37,233 nucleotides of DNA from Cuspidothrix issatschenkoi CHARLIE-1 (GCF_002934005.1 NZ_PGEM01000107.1:1-37233); one strand, 5' to 3'; positions 14,256 to 24,385 are shown, counted from the stretch's first letter. Notes: generated by a model from the sequence alone, not told the origin. Program-made: numbers and translations.

Positions 14256-16667
14256 TTAGCAATTCCTAATGAGTAAATAAATTACCCAAATAGCCATAGC
14301 GCGAAGATAGGTACTAGCGCGGAAAGTACCTGCGACGGTAATAGCTTCAGGGGTGCGAAATTGTAACCCATTATCGTAAATTTGTTTAACTACCACTTCA
14401 GTTAAATTCATGGCTTCATTTTTCATCCCCATCTGGACTAAAAATGCAGCTAAACCAAAGTTAATACCAGTCCACACTTCTTGAGGATGGGTAGAATTAG
14501 GGTTTTCTGGAGAACCATCGGGAAGCACACCATTAGCAGCGCCAAACCTTCCATCTTGGAACTTTAAAAAACAAGCATCATAGACAGTGGTTAAAGCAGA
14601 AATGATCTTTTCATGAGGGACAATATCCGGTAATCCTAGCAATCTAGTGTAGAATTGCCCACATAATTGGTCAGCCATCACCACATCAGAACCACTTTCA
14701 CTATCTAAGCGGTAAAACTTCCCATTCCATAACTTCTCTTGATAAACAGGTTTAGCTTGCTGTAACCAACCTTGATAAATTAATTTCTGACTCTCTGCAT
14801 TCTCTGTACCTCTGTGGTTCGTTAAAATATCACAAATAGCAATAGCAGACTCCAAAGCTGCCAACCACAAACCACCACAATAAGCACTAACACCATTTAA
14901 CCGCCAATCGTCAAAAGTTTGATCAGGTGCGCCAGAATTTTCCGGTATACCATCCCCATCAAGATCAAATTTTTTCACATAATCAAGAGTTTGCACAATT
15001 GCATCCCAACAGTCTGCGAGAAATTGGATATCATTGGCATCGGTAAAGAGAAAATCACGGTATACTTGCAATACAAAATCACAACCTAAATCTTTCCACA
15101 AATTGCAATCTTGATAAGCGGTATAATTAGTTTTTTCCCAAACCCACTCATTTGGTGCGCCTAAGTCGTGGGGTGTAGCACCCGCTACTTTACGGACTGC
15201 GAGAGGACTTTCGGTTTTGATGGTGAGATAATAACCTATAATTCTAGTTGTATCATCACTTTGGGGAATTGCCCTAGCAAATGCGCGGATTACGGCTTTT
15301 TCTAGTTCTGGGTATAACATTAATAACCCGAAAGAACCGTATAATCGCACATCCAAACTTTCATACCAGCGATAATCTAGACATTCTAACACTGCAAATT
15401 GCCCAAAGGGGTCTTTTTCTGAGGCTGCACTCCAGAGAGTTCCACCACTGGTTAAGTCGTAGAGTTCGTTAAATAAGGCCATCTTAAACCAATCGGGTAA
15501 ATCTTGTCTGTCTAAAATGGGTTGTTGCCAAGTTTGAATGTGCGATCGCCAATTATGATATTCTTTCAGTGCATGAGTCGCAATTTGCCAGGCATTATCA
15601 CCACTACAACCGAAAAAGTCCGTATATCTGCGGTAATAGTTCACTCCCTCAGCAAATTCTGTCACGGGAAAATCCCAACTTAACACAAAAGGAATCTCTA
15701 AAGTTTCTCCTGGTTGCAATGTAAAACGGACTGCAACAGCAGCACCTAAACGAGTATTTTCATCGGCAGGAGTTTCATCTATATAATTAGCTAAAGAACC
15801 ATCTTTACTAAAACTATGCCAAATTTCCTCACCATTTCCTACAGTGTGAAAACGGGAATGATAAAATAATTCAAATTGGGGATTTTTTGTAGTAGCAATA
15901 CACCAAGTTCCCTCACCTTCTTGGACAGTTTTACTATTAGTAACTCGACCTAAAACACAACCTAAATATTTATCATCTTCCGCTAACCAATTATAGTTAT
16001 CTTTGCTTTCTCCCCAACGTGGTTGATATTCATAAACGGGACTACCATCATCTCTAATTTTTACTTCGGGAGATTTTGCCGCATTGGTAAACCAACCGGT
16101 CATATTTTCCCAAGTTAGCATGATACTAATAGTAATGGGTGCATTAGTTGGGTTATGTGCTGTCCACAAGAAAACGGCTATAGGATAACTGGTTTCTTGG
16201 TAATTATTAGCCCAAATTGGGGAAAATTGTTCACAGGTTAATTGAGGTTGAAAAACATTTTCATAAACGAACCAACTGCGGGGATAAAGTGCATGATATG
16301 TTCCTGCACTCTCCCCCAAACCCTCTCCATCAATAGGGAGGGGAGACTGTGGATACCATTGCCAAGTTTGCAGTGTATTATCTTCTGGTGGTTGGGTAGA
16401 TAAAGCGTAAGCTTGGCCAGATGTAAAGATACTAAATTGACAAGCGGGAACATTTTTAAAGATATGTTCACCTCCGTCAATGTGCCACAGGTTAAAATCT
16501 CCGCGAGAAGAACGGCCGATACAACCTGCACCAAAACCACCTAATGGCATTCCGTGAAATGGTCCATCATCCAGGTTACTAGGATAGCGCACAGTGTAGG
16601 GTTTTTCCCAGCCTAAACCGATGGAACGTTTCCAGGTGTAGGGGGGTATTTGGGGGTGGTTTTTCAT
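14256..16667 (-). CDS. GH116 glycoside hydrolase (GBA2-like beta-glucosidase/glucosylceramidase)
   Basis: An 803-residue GH116 enzyme, family of human non-lysosomal glucosylceramidase GBA2 and bacterial beta-glucosidases. The N-terminal beta-sandwich domain includes MPLGGFGAGCIGRSSRGDFN (40-59) and continues to about 340. The C-terminal (alpha/alpha)6 catalytic domain carries the nucleophile motif F-N-E401-L-Y-x-L-T-S-G-G-T-L-W. The acid/base region is T-F-D586-D587-W before GVSAYCGGLW. No signal peptide, so cytoplasmic. The natural substrate is unknown. Two short stretches, residues about 107-121 and 616-626, look like translated dispersed repeats and are probably surface loops. The gene is solitary, and its 3' end abuts a mobile-element remnant. 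Confidence 0.9.
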   Translation of the reverse strand: MKNHPQIPPYTWKRSIGLGWEKPYTVRYPSNLDDGPFHGMPLGGFGAGCIGRSSRGDFNLWHIDGGEHIFKNVPACQFSIFTSGQAYALSTQPPEDNTLQTWQWYPQSPLPIDGEGLGESAGTYHALYPRSWFVYENVFQPQLTCEQFSPIWANNYQETSYPIAVFLWTAHNPTNAPITISIMLTWENMTGWFTNAAKSPEVKIRDDGSPVYEYQPRWGESKDNYNWLAEDDKYLGCVLGRVTNSKTVQEGEGTWCIATTKNPQFELFYHSRFHTVGNGEEIWHSFSKDGSLANYIDETPADENTRLGAAVAVRFTLQPGETLEIPFVLSWDFPVTEFAEGVNYYRRYTDFFGCSGDNAWQIATHALKEYHNWRSHIQTWQQPILDRQDLPDWFKMALFNELYDLTSGGTLWSAASEKDPFGQFAVLECLDYRWYESLDVRLYGSFGLLMLYPELEKAVIRAFARAIPQSDDTTRIIGYYLTIKTESPLAVRKVAGATPHDLGAPNEWVWEKTNYTAYQDCNLWKDLGCDFVLQVYRDFLFTDANDIQFLADCWDAIVQTLDYVKKFDLDGDGIPENSGAPDQTFDDWRLNGVSAYCGGLWLAALESAIAICDILTNHRGTENAESQKLIYQGWLQQAKPVYQEKLWNGKFYRLDSESGSDVVMADQLCGQFYTRLLGLPDIVPHEKIISALTTVYDACFLKFQDGRFGAANGVLPDGSPENPNSTHPQEVWTGINFGLAAFLVQMGMKNEAMNLTEVVVKQIYDNGLQFRTPEAITVAGTFRASTYLRAMAIWVIYLLIRNC
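14790..14819. repeat. Dispersed repeat read in frame inside the GH116 gene (copy 1)
   Basis: The minus strand encodes N-H-R-G-T-E-N-A-E-S here. The plus-strand DNA reads CTCTGTACCTCTGTGGTTCG, the same kind of repeat seen in non-coding DNA at 19143-19172 (reverse complement) and 5252-5272. It has become an in-frame loop of the enzyme. Confidence 0.55.
16305..16349. repeat. Dispersed repeat read in frame inside the GH116 gene (copy 2)
   Basis: Residues 107-121 of the enzyme read Q-S-P-L-P-I-D-G-E-G-L-G-E-S-A. The DNA (CTCCCCTCCC ... GAGGGTTTGGGGGAGAG, minus strand) has the polypurine/polypyrimidine arms of a common cyanobacterial hairpin repeat. Such translated repeats typically give G-E-G-L-G strings. 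Confidence 0.45.
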
Positions 16668-17167
16668 GGTTTGAGTTTTACAGGTTGATGCTAATGAAGA
16701 GTAACGTGATGTGTGATTTTTCTCAAGTGATAATGAAAAAATATTTTTATTTTACGGAAATTGTCTGAATCAAGATACCCATAATTAGAGGATTTTCAGG
16801 ATGTAGTTGTTTATTGTTTAGCAAAAATGACGATTTTTGGATGATAGATAATATACTGTGATTGTAATTATCATTTTTCATCTTTCAATATTCACAGAAA
16901 ATTTATTACTTACAATCCTGCAAGTCCTAAAATCCTGGACATCCCATAAATATATTCTGATATGGCTTGCGCTACACTATCAAATAATTACGATTTTAGG
17001 TTATGATTTAAAAATCTGTTATTCATGGTTTAATATTGTTGAAATAATTGCAATTTATGGGCTAATTCTTCAGGAATATCTAAATTGCACGGTTTTTGTT
17101 TCAACCTTAAAAATAGATTATAACAAATGTCGGATTATTATCACCCAATATACGCAATTGTCAAAAC
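16668..17167. other. Intergenic region carrying CATCCTG-type repeats
   Basis: No gene supported. Two segments (16763-16803 reversed, and 16913-16980) belong to the same repeat family as 35905-36065 and 36553-36637. The second shares ATCCTGGACATCC and GATATGGCTTGC with copies near 36050. The plus-strand frame 16858-17178 runs through this repeat and lacks a ribosome site. Confidence 0.6.
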
Positions 17168-17203
17168 TTAATCAATAAAAATCAGGTGGGCTTTTTGCCC
17201 ACC
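17168..17203 (-). terminator. hemE: Terminator-like hairpin after hemE
   Basis: On the minus strand GGTGGGC-AAAAA-GCCCACC (17185-17203) is followed by TGATTTTTATTG. A 7-bp GC-rich stem directly after the hemE stop fits a Rho-independent terminator, although the T run is interrupted. Confidence 0.6.
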
Positions 17204-17210
17204 CAAAAAA

Positions 17211-18263
17211 CTACACCAAAGCGTTGAGATTTTTCGCAGTTTCAAAGAAGAAAGCGACATTTTCCTCTGGTGTTTCTGGTAGTACACCATGGCCGAGGTT
17301 GAGGATATGTCCCCAGTTACCAGCTTTGCGAACGGTGTCAAGAACGCGATCGCGGATAAATTCCTTAGAACCAAATAATACACCCGGATCAAGATTACCC
17401 TGTACTTTTACGTGCTTGCCTAATCTAGCTCTAGCATCTGCCATATCTACAGTCCAGTCTATGGTCAGAATATCTGCACCAGAGGTAGCCATTCTTTCTA
17501 AAAGTCCAGCACTACCCGTGACTAACAAAATTAATGGTGTATCAGGATGGGTTTGTTTGACCAGATCAAACACCATTTTTTGATAAGGTAAAGCAAAAGT
17601 ATCATAATCTTGGGGGCTTAATTGTCCCGCCCAAGAGTCAAACATCTGCACAACTTGTGCGCCACAGTCAATTTGATAGCGTACATAATCCGCGATAGAC
17701 TCAGCTAACTTAGTTAATAGTTGATGTAGAATAGCTGGATCTGAGAAAGCCATGTTTTTAATAATGGAATAGGTTTTAGAACCCTTACCTTCCACCGCAT
17801 AAGCTGCTAAAGTCCAAGGAGCACCCACAAAGCCTAATACCGTTGATTTATCGCCTACTTCTTGCCGTAATGCTTGTAAAATCGTTTTGATAAAAGGTAA
17901 TGCAGCTTCAGGATCTAGGGGACGCAAGTTGTCAATTTGTTCTTGAGAGCGTATGGGCGAAAAAATAATCGGTCCTTTTCCTTCCCCAATATCCATTTCA
18001 ATCCCCATGCCAGGTAAAGGGGTGACAATATCGGAAAACAAAATCACTCCATCGGGTTGGAAAGCTTTCCAGGGTTGGAGGGAAACTTCGATTGCTACTT
18101 CTGGAATTTCTGAGCGTTGCCGAAAAGAAGGATACTTCTCCCGTAAATCCCGATACGCTTTCATATAGCGTCCTGCTTGTCGCATCATCCACACAGGGGG
18201 ACGATCTACCTGTTCACCGCGAGCAGCCCGAAGGAGGAGCGGAACTGTTGAGGAAAGACCCAT
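17211..18263 (-). CDS. hemE: Uroporphyrinogen decarboxylase
   Basis: A 350-residue enzyme that removes four acetate carboxyls from uroporphyrinogen III to give coproporphyrinogen III, the step shared by heme and chlorophyll synthesis. Clear signatures are [20 protein letters not shown] near the N-terminus, [22 protein letters not shown] (substrate Asp and Gly-rich loop), [12 protein letters not shown] and the C-terminal [16 protein letters not shown]. Length matches the family. Transcribed alone on the minus strand and divergent from pdxH, with 220 bases between them that must hold both promoters. A hairpin terminator follows. Confidence 0.97.
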   Translation of the reverse strand: MGLSSTVPLLLRAARGEQVDRPPVWMMRQAGRYMKAYRDLREKYPSFRQRSEIPEVAIEVSLQPWKAFQPDGVILFSDIVTPLPGMGIEMDIGEGKGPIIFSPIRSQEQIDNLRPLDPEAALPFIKTILQALRQEVGDKSTVLGFVGAPWTLAAYAVEGKGSKTYSIIKNMAFSDPAILHQLLTKLAESIADYVRYQIDCGAQVVQMFDSWAGQLSPQDYDTFALPYQKMVFDLVKQTHPDTPLILLVTGSAGLLERMATSGADILTIDWTVDMADARARLGKHVKVQGNLDPGVLFGSKEFIRDRVLDTVRKAGNWGHILNLGHGVLPETPEENVAFFFETAKNLNALV

Positions 18264-18483
18264 TTAACACTTCATCCTAAGTCACTTTTATGTGTCACTG
18301 TTTAGCTTACCATTCAAACATTAGCTTTTTGTGACGACACACCTTTACATAACTTTATAGAACGCTGATTTACTAGGAGATGATGATGGAAGTTGTCTGC
18401 AATTGAACGGTTAATCTTTATCTGCGTTCCATTATTCTTGATATTTTATTCTATGCTTCTTCATATTATGAGGAAATAAAAAA

Positions 18484-19128
18484 ATGGATAAAAGCATAGC
18501 CGATCTTCGCAAAGACTACACCTTACAGGATTTGAATGAAAAAGAGATTGACCAAAATCCATTTATACAATTTAAGTTTTGGTTTAATCAGTCCGTAGCC
18601 GCCCAGCTACCTGAACCGAATGCGATGACTTTGGCTACCTGTACACCCGATGGTAAACCTTCCGCCAGAATGGTATTACTCAAGGACTTTGATGAGCGGG
18701 GTTTTGTCTTGTTTACTAATTACAACAGTCAAAAAGGACAAGAAATATCCACAAATCCCCATGCTGCTTTGGTCTTTTGGTGGGCAGAATTAGAACGCCA
18801 AGTGAGAATTGTGGGGACGGTGGAAAAAATCTCTGCGGAACAATCTGATGGTTATTTTGAAGTGCGTCCACCCTATAGCCGTTTAGGTGCTTGGGCTTCT
18901 AATCAAAGTGAAGTTATTCCCAATAGAGAATTTTTAGAAACTAAATTAGAAGAATTTCAGCGCAAATACGAAAATCAGGAAGTTCCTCGTCCTCCTCATT
19001 GGGGTGGTTTTCGAGTCATTCCCCAGGAAATTGAGTTTTGGCAAGGTAGAACCAGCCGTTTACATGATCGCTTGTTATATACCCGCCTAGATGATGGCGG
19101 CTGGAAAATTGAGCGTTTATCACCTTAG
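18484..19128 (+). CDS. pdxH: Pyridoxamine 5'-phosphate oxidase
   Basis: A 214-residue FMN enzyme that oxidises pyridoxine or pyridoxamine 5'-phosphate to pyridoxal 5'-phosphate. Visible family features: RMVLLKDFDERGFVLFTNYN followed by SQKG (FMN phosphate binding), QVRIVGTVEKIS, the substrate segment RPPYSRLGAWASNQS, and the C-terminal signature FWQGRTSRLHDRLLYTR ending W-K-I-E-R-L-S-P. Full length for the family. GAGG lies about 13 bases before ATG 18484. Divergent from hemE; not obviously in an operon. Confidence 0.97.
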   Translation: MDKSIADLRKDYTLQDLNEKEIDQNPFIQFKFWFNQSVAAQLPEPNAMTLATCTPDGKPSARMVLLKDFDERGFVLFTNYNSQKGQEISTNPHAALVFWWAELERQVRIVGTVEKISAEQSDGYFEVRPPYSRLGAWASNQSEVIPNREFLETKLEEFQRKYENQEVPRPPHWGGFRVIPQEIEFWQGRTSRLHDRLLYTRLDDGGWKIERLSP

Positions 19129-19479
19129 GCACAGGTTACTAAAAACGAACCACAGAGGATACAGAGGTCACGGAGGAATGAAAGTTAAATTCTATCTCTA
19201 AGAACCCCACCCACGTTTTACTGGTGTAAAACTTCTCCTCCCCTTATCTACGCTGTACACACAAGCGATCGAATTTAATCAAGCCCTCACCGAACTGACC
19301 CCTCACTCCCAATTTTGGGGAAGAATTATCAAAGTCACCAAACTTGGGAGATTTAGGGGGCTAAATAAGCACTAAACCAAGACAGATAGGATTTGTGTGT
19401 ACACCGACACCGTACCATGAGGTGAGGGGTAGAACGTCTGCGGGACACCAATGATTGATGAATTACCCCTACCCAAGAA
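19129..19479. repeat. Intergenic region with a MITE-like element
   Basis: No gene. It holds CGAACCACAGAGGATACAGA (19145-19164), a common dispersed motif. It also holds an element with inverted ends GTACACACAA (from about 19254) and TTGTGTGTAC (to about 19403) enclosing about 130 bases of non-coding DNA. The stretch ATGAATTACCCCTA near 19457 is one arm of the palindrome at 4026-4051. Confidence 0.55.
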
Positions 19480-22400
19480 TTAGGTTTTGAGGAAAGTTTT
19501 TCTCCATATCCGCAATTTGATTAATACTGGTTTTGCCCAACGTAGATTCAGTAAATCATGGAGAAGTGTATAGAAGCAGGGAATAATAAACAATGTTAAT
19601 ACTGTAGCTAAAGATAAACCCGAAAAGACGACTATTCCCAATGGTTGCAGAAATTCTGACCCATCCCCAATTCCTAAAGCTATGGGAAACATCCCTAGAA
19701 CGGTGGTAATGGTGGTCATTAAGATGGGTCTGAGGCGTTGGGGTGCAGCTTTTAAAATAGCGGTGCGGCGGTCTATTTTTTCCTGTTCCCGTAGTTGGTT
19801 AGCCAGTTCTATCATGATGATGGCGTTGTTAACTACAATACCGACTAGGAGAACTGCACCAACTATAACTGTTGCCCCAATGGCTGTTTGAGTAATGTAA
19901 AGTCCGAAAATCCCCCCAGCAAATGCTAAAGGAATAGTAAACATAATTACCAATGGATCAACAAGGGAGTTGTATTGTACCGCCATGACCACAAATACTA
20001 AAAAGGCCGCTAGACTGCCTAAAAGTTGCAGAGATTGTTGTAATTGTTGATTAGTTTCAACGGCGGCACTGGGTAGTATGGTAATACCTTTAGGTAAATC
20101 GAGATTATTAAGAACTTCGGTAACTTGGGAAAGAGCCTGACCCAGACTAGCACCTTCTGTTAAATTTCCCGCAATTAAAAATACTCGTCTTTGGTTAATG
20201 CGTTGAATTTCTCCTGGCGCTTTACCTGTGGTAATTTGAGCAACATCACTCAAGCGAATTTGATGATTGTCATCTACAAATAAGGGTAATCTTTCTAATT
20301 GGGAAGTTGTTTGTAATGATGTTTCATTTAATTGAACTCGCACATCTACTAAACGGTTATCCCGTTGTAATTGAGTAGGAATACTACCTGTAATTGCGGT
20401 TTGGATGGTGTCACCAATCTCTTTAGCATTTAAACCCACATTTGCGACTCGTTCCCAGTCTGGTAAAATTTGAATTTCTGGTTGACGACTATCTGCATCA
20501 GGACGGAATCTAACTGAGGTAATTTTCTCATCTAAAGTTCCTAAAATTTGCCGACCAGTTGCTTCTAAAGTTTGTGCGTCATTTCCTTGGAGAATGATAT
20601 CAACATCAGCATTTCGCACTGGAGAGTTATTAAGAATTAAACCGCGAACTTGTCCAGGAAAAAGACGGAGACGAATATCTACTAAATTGAGTTTTTTGAG
20701 TTCATTGGTAACTCTTTCTACATATTTATCTACATTACTACCAGATTTGAGGGTAATGGTACTAGAACTTCGCAGGGGGTTAGAGTTGGTATTACTGCCA
20801 AAAAGAAAACCACCAATTGTCGAAAATACATAATCTGTTTCTGGTTGGTTGCGGAGAATTTCATCTACCGCTTTCATAACTTTTTGGTTTGTTTCTAGGG
20901 GTGTACCGGGGGGAAATTGAGCGAATAAAGCAGCTTGTCCGGTGTTGATGCGAGGGAGAATTTGCTGGGGAATTTGGGGAGCCATCCACCAACTACTACC
21001 ACCTAAGATAATAACAGCGATCGCAATTGTTAATAACCGCCAACGTAATATTCCGGCTAAAAACTGTCCATAAAATCTTGTGGAGGCTTCAAACTGACGA
21101 TTAAATTCTCGGAATAGCCAAAATTTATGTAAAGAACTAGAAGCTTTTATTCTCAATAATTGAGAAGTCATCATGGGAACAACAGTTACAGCAACTAGAA
21201 TAGAAGCTGCTACAGCAAAGCTAATGGTAAGAATTAACTCATTAAATAGTAAAGAGATAAAACCACCAATTAATAAAAATGGTAAAACTGCGACCAAGTT
21301 AGTACTTGTAGACGCTAATAAAGCTGATTCTACTTCTTGACTACTTTTTTCTGATTGTTCAATAATTGATAGCTTGGAATTTTTTAAACCTTGGGAGATG
21401 TTTTCTAACATCACGATAGAATTATCGACCACAATTCCCACACCCAAGGCTAAACCACCTAAGCTGAAAACGTTGAGGGATAACCCAAATAATCCCATCA
21501 AAATGATAGCGGCTAAAGATGCTAAGGGAATAGCTAAAACAATGATAAAAGTTTGACGCAGTGAACCTAAAAAGATTAAAACAGCTATAGCGGCTAATCC
21601 TGTACCAATGACCCCTGAAGCAGTAACATTAGCGATGGAATTACGGATAAATATAGACTCATCTAAAGTCGGTGTAATTGTTGCCTCTGTGGGAATTATG
21701 CCAGATTTTTGCAGTTCTGCTAATCGTTTTTTGACATTATCAACTACATTAACGGTATTAGCATCTGGTTGTTTTTGAATACTGATTTTTACCGATTCTT
21801 CTCCATTCAATAAAACATATACCCGCTGCTTTTCTGCACCATCAATAACTTCGGCAAAGTCACGCAAGTAAACGCGATTTTTAACATTAGAGTTAGGAAC
21901 AGAAACTTCAAGCAAAAGATTATTAATTTCTTCCGCAGATTGGAAACGTCCCACAGTTCGGGTTAAAACTTCGGAATTTTGTCCTAAAATTCGACCTCCA
22001 GAAATATCTTGATTCCGGTTTTTTAATTCATTGAGAACATCATTTAAACCAACGCCCAAAGATTGTAATCTCTCTAAATTAATATTGACTCTAACTTCTT
22101 CCCGAACTCCTCCTGATACATCTACTACCGCAACTCCTGGAACTACATTTAATTCACGCGCTAATTCTTCTTCTGCAAATATCCGTAAATCCGCACCTTT
22201 AAGAGTAGGTGAAGTAATGGCAAATTCATAAACTGGTAATTGCGAAGGATCAATTTTGAATATGCGCGGTTCGCCAATTGTATCTGGTAATCTATTTCTA
22301 GCTCTATTAAAAGTAGCTGTCGCATCATTTAGAGCTTGATCAATATTTCCTCCTGGTTGAAAATATAAATCTAAATTGATGTTCCCTTCACGGGTTTGGG

Positions 22401-22671
22401 AAAAAACTTGTAGTACCCCTTCTGTTGCACTAAAAGATTCTTCTAGTGGTTTGGTAATTTCATCAATTGCTACTTCTGGAGAAATTCCCGGTGCTGCTAT
22501 GCGGACACCAATTCGAGGATAGGTAATTGATGGTAATAAATCTACTGGTAATCGTAAGGTGAAAAATACACCCATGACTATCACCGCTAAGGTTAACATT
22601 AATGTACCAATATGTTGGCGTATGGAAATAGCACTCAAACTAAATCCATTATTTTTATTTGTTGGTTGCAT
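19480..22671 (-). CDS. RND efflux transporter permease (AcrB/MdtB-like)
   Basis: A 1063-residue inner-membrane pump of the RND superfamily that uses proton motive force to expel drugs, lipids or metals. The N-terminal helix (IGTLMLTLAVIVMGVFFTLR) is followed by a large periplasmic porter domain. A block of helices includes SLNVFSLGGLALGVGIVVDN with the helix-4 Asp of the proton relay. A second porter domain and final helices follow (FLVFVVMAVQYNSLVDPLVI; NNAIIMIELANQLRE; LRPILMTTITTVLGMFPIAL). The single helix-4 Asp and this sequence style fit the hydrophobe/amphiphile or multidrug group rather than the CzcA metal group; substrate unknown. It follows the adaptor gene on the same strand, with a dispersed repeat in the 202-base gap. 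No outer-membrane channel gene nearby. Confidence 0.93.
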   Translation of the reverse strand: MQPTNKNNGFSLSAISIRQHIGTLMLTLAVIVMGVFFTLRLPVDLLPSITYPRIGVRIAAPGISPEVAIDEITKPLEESFSATEGVLQVFSQTREGNINLDLYFQPGGNIDQALNDATATFNRARNRLPDTIGEPRIFKIDPSQLPVYEFAITSPTLKGADLRIFAEEELARELNVVPGVAVVDVSGGVREEVRVNINLERLQSLGVGLNDVLNELKNRNQDISGGRILGQNSEVLTRTVGRFQSAEEINNLLLEVSVPNSNVKNRVYLRDFAEVIDGAEKQRVYVLLNGEESVKISIQKQPDANTVNVVDNVKKRLAELQKSGIIPTEATITPTLDESIFIRNSIANVTASGVIGTGLAAIAVLIFLGSLRQTFIIVLAIPLASLAAIILMGLFGLSLNVFSLGGLALGVGIVVDNSIVMLENISQGLKNSKLSIIEQSEKSSQEVESALLASTSTNLVAVLPFLLIGGFISLLFNELILTISFAVAASILVAVTVVPMMTSQLLRIKASSSLHKFWLFREFNRQFEASTRFYGQFLAGILRWRLLTIAIAVIILGGSSWWMAPQIPQQILPRINTGQAALFAQFPPGTPLETNQKVMKAVDEILRNQPETDYVFSTIGGFLFGSNTNSNPLRSSSTITLKSGSNVDKYVERVTNELKKLNLVDIRLRLFPGQVRGLILNNSPVRNADVDIILQGNDAQTLEATGRQILGTLDEKITSVRFRPDADSRQPEIQILPDWERVANVGLNAKEIGDTIQTAITGSIPTQLQRDNRLVDVRVQLNETSLQTTSQLERLPLFVDDNHQIRLSDVAQITTGKAPGEIQRINQRRVFLIAGNLTEGASLGQALSQVTEVLNNLDLPKGITILPSAAVETNQQLQQSLQLLGSLAAFLVFVVMAVQYNSLVDPLVIMFTIPLAFAGGIFGLYITQTAIGATVIVGAVLLVGIVVNNAIIMIELANQLREQEKIDRRTAILKAAPQRLRPILMTTITTVLGMFPIALGIGDGSEFLQPLGIVVFSGLSLATVLTLFIIPCFYTLLHDLLNLRWAKPVLIKLRIWRKTFLKT

Positions 22672-22721
22672 ATATTAATCTGATTTGTTAATAAGTGTGT
22701 AAGAATTCAGGTGAGGTAAAA

Positions 22722-22821
22722 AGATCCCCGACTTCTGTGATCAATTTATTATTTATGGACACAATTAATAAAAGAAGTAGGGGATCTGGGTATGAACAAG
22801 CGCTATAGCTGAATACTTACA
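22722..22821. repeat. 100-bp dispersed repeat, copy 2 (inside the RND unit)
   Basis: 88 of 100 bases match 4091-4190 without gaps. It lies between the adaptor and pump genes, so a co-transcript would carry its hairpin. A separate 16-bp perfect palindrome, GCGAACGGCCGTTCGC, lies at 22850-22865 just after the adaptor stop. Confidence 0.8.
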
Positions 22822-22873
22822 TAAGTGTTGACGGTTGACTGTTGTACGGGCGAACGGCCGTTCGCTCCTATTG

Positions 22874-24184
22874 TCACCTTTCACCTGTCACCTTTTCCGA
22901 CAACATTGATAATTTAACAACTGCACCATCTTTTAATGGTTTACTACTACGAACAACATAACTTTCTCCCGGTTGTAAGCCTGATAAAATTTCTATTTTC
23001 CCGTTGGCAATTTTTCCTAAAGATACTTGACGTTGTTTAACTGTGGTTTTTTGACCTGTGTTTTCCACAACAAAAAGTGTAGAGTTATTATTTTCTAATT
23101 GTGGTTTTTTGTCTTGACTACTAATAGCTGTTTCTGGTACGACTACACGCTGTTTTGTTTGGGTGGTAAAGCTAACTCTTGCTAAGAGTCCACTACCAAC
23201 TTTTCCCCCACGGTTGGGCATAACAATTTCTATGGGAATTAATCGGGCTGTGGTATCGGCAGTTGGCGAAATGCGGGCTACTTTACCGATAAATTTTTCG
23301 TCAGGAAAGGCATCTAATTTTACTTCTACGGATTGCCCAACTTGAATTCTTGCTAATTCTAATTCCGAAACTTGAGCGACGACTTTAACCCGACTAAAAT
23401 CGGCAACTTTTAAAACTTCGCTACCAGGTTGTAATAAGTTGCCTGGTTCTGTGACTTTTTCCGTGACTACCCCAGTAATGGGCGAAATTAAGCGGGCGTA
23501 AGAACGACGTTCTTGGGCGGCACTCACTGAGGCTTTTTGGGCAAATACTCTACCTTGGGCGGCGGCTACAGCTTGCTTTTCTGTGCTAAGTTGTGCCATG
23601 GCGGCGCGGAGGGCTTGGGCGGCTGTTCTGGCTTTAGTTTGTGCCTGTTGGGCATTTTGTTCGGGAATAGCCCCTTCTTTGTATAGTTGTGTCAGACGGT
23701 GAGAGTCTGCTTTTGCTTGGACTAATTCTAGCCTTGTTTTTTCTACTTGAGCGCGAGCATTATTAACTTGAGTTATGGCTCTAGCTACTTCTGATTCAGT
23801 GGTTGCTAGTTGTGCTTCGGCTTGTTTTACTGCGGTGAGTAAAAGAGTATCATCTAATTGACTGATGATTTTACCGCGTTGAACTGTATCACCAATATCT
23901 AGGTTGAGGGAAATGAGTCTGCCTTCAACTTGCGATCGCACGGAAACAACCCGAAAGGGGGCAGTATTACCAATATACTCTGGTTGGGGGCTTAAAATAT
24001 GAGTGCGGGCGATCGCTACATCCACCGCAGTTTCTTTGCTCTCACCTTTAGGTTTTCTGGACTGTGCTTCTGCTGACTCTTTCGGTAACGAACCACAACC
24101 TGCGGTTAGTAATGCTAGACCAAATACACAGAATATACATAAGTTTTGTATTTGTCTTACTGGCTGTTTTATGGCTTTGGACAT
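22874..24184 (-). CDS. RND efflux periplasmic adaptor lipoprotein
   Basis: A 436-residue membrane fusion protein. The N-terminus has a lipobox L-T-A-G-C30 after a hydrophobic stretch (FVFGLALL region), so it should be lipid-anchored in the inner membrane facing the periplasm. A lipoyl half (RSQVEGRLISLNLDIGDTVQ) is followed by a coiled-coil hairpin rich in Ala/Gln (about 110-220). The second lipoyl half (SPITGVVTEKVTEPGNLLQP) and beta-barrel/membrane-proximal domains complete the fold. It precedes the RND pump on the same strand, the normal adaptor-then-pump order. The gap contains a dispersed repeat, so coupling of expression may be affected. Confidence 0.93.
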   Translation of the reverse strand: MSKAIKQPVRQIQNLCIFCVFGLALLTAGCGSLPKESAEAQSRKPKGESKETAVDVAIARTHILSPQPEYIGNTAPFRVVSVRSQVEGRLISLNLDIGDTVQRGKIISQLDDTLLLTAVKQAEAQLATTESEVARAITQVNNARAQVEKTRLELVQAKADSHRLTQLYKEGAIPEQNAQQAQTKARTAAQALRAAMAQLSTEKQAVAAAQGRVFAQKASVSAAQERRSYARLISPITGVVTEKVTEPGNLLQPGSEVLKVADFSRVKVVAQVSELELARIQVGQSVEVKLDAFPDEKFIGKVARISPTADTTARLIPIEIVMPNRGGKVGSGLLARVSFTTQTKQRVVVPETAISSQDKKPQLENNNSTLFVVENTGQKTTVKQRQVSLGKIANGKIEILSGLQPGESYVVRSSKPLKDGAVVKLSMLSEKVTGER

Positions 24185-24385
24185 GGATGTATATATTTTT
24201 TAAGTTTGTAGAATTATAAATTTAGTATAAAGATTTTCCAGAAATTTGCACGTTACTAAGGTCACATCTTTGCTGGCCATCAGCATATATACTCGAAGCA
24301 GATAGAAACTTGACGTAAAAAGCCGTACATCAAAAATTTTCTATTTATTATGTATATTAATAGTCTAGAAATATTACAATTATTC

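Noticed and set aside
14013-14276. 87-codon plus-strand frame
   Set aside because: It is a translation of the structured IS200/IS605-like remnant; composition and overlap with hairpins argue against a gene.
16858-17178. 106-codon plus-strand frame with hydrophobic stretches
   Set aside because: It runs through a CATCCTG-type dispersed repeat and AT-rich DNA without a ribosome site; hydrophobicity is due to base composition.
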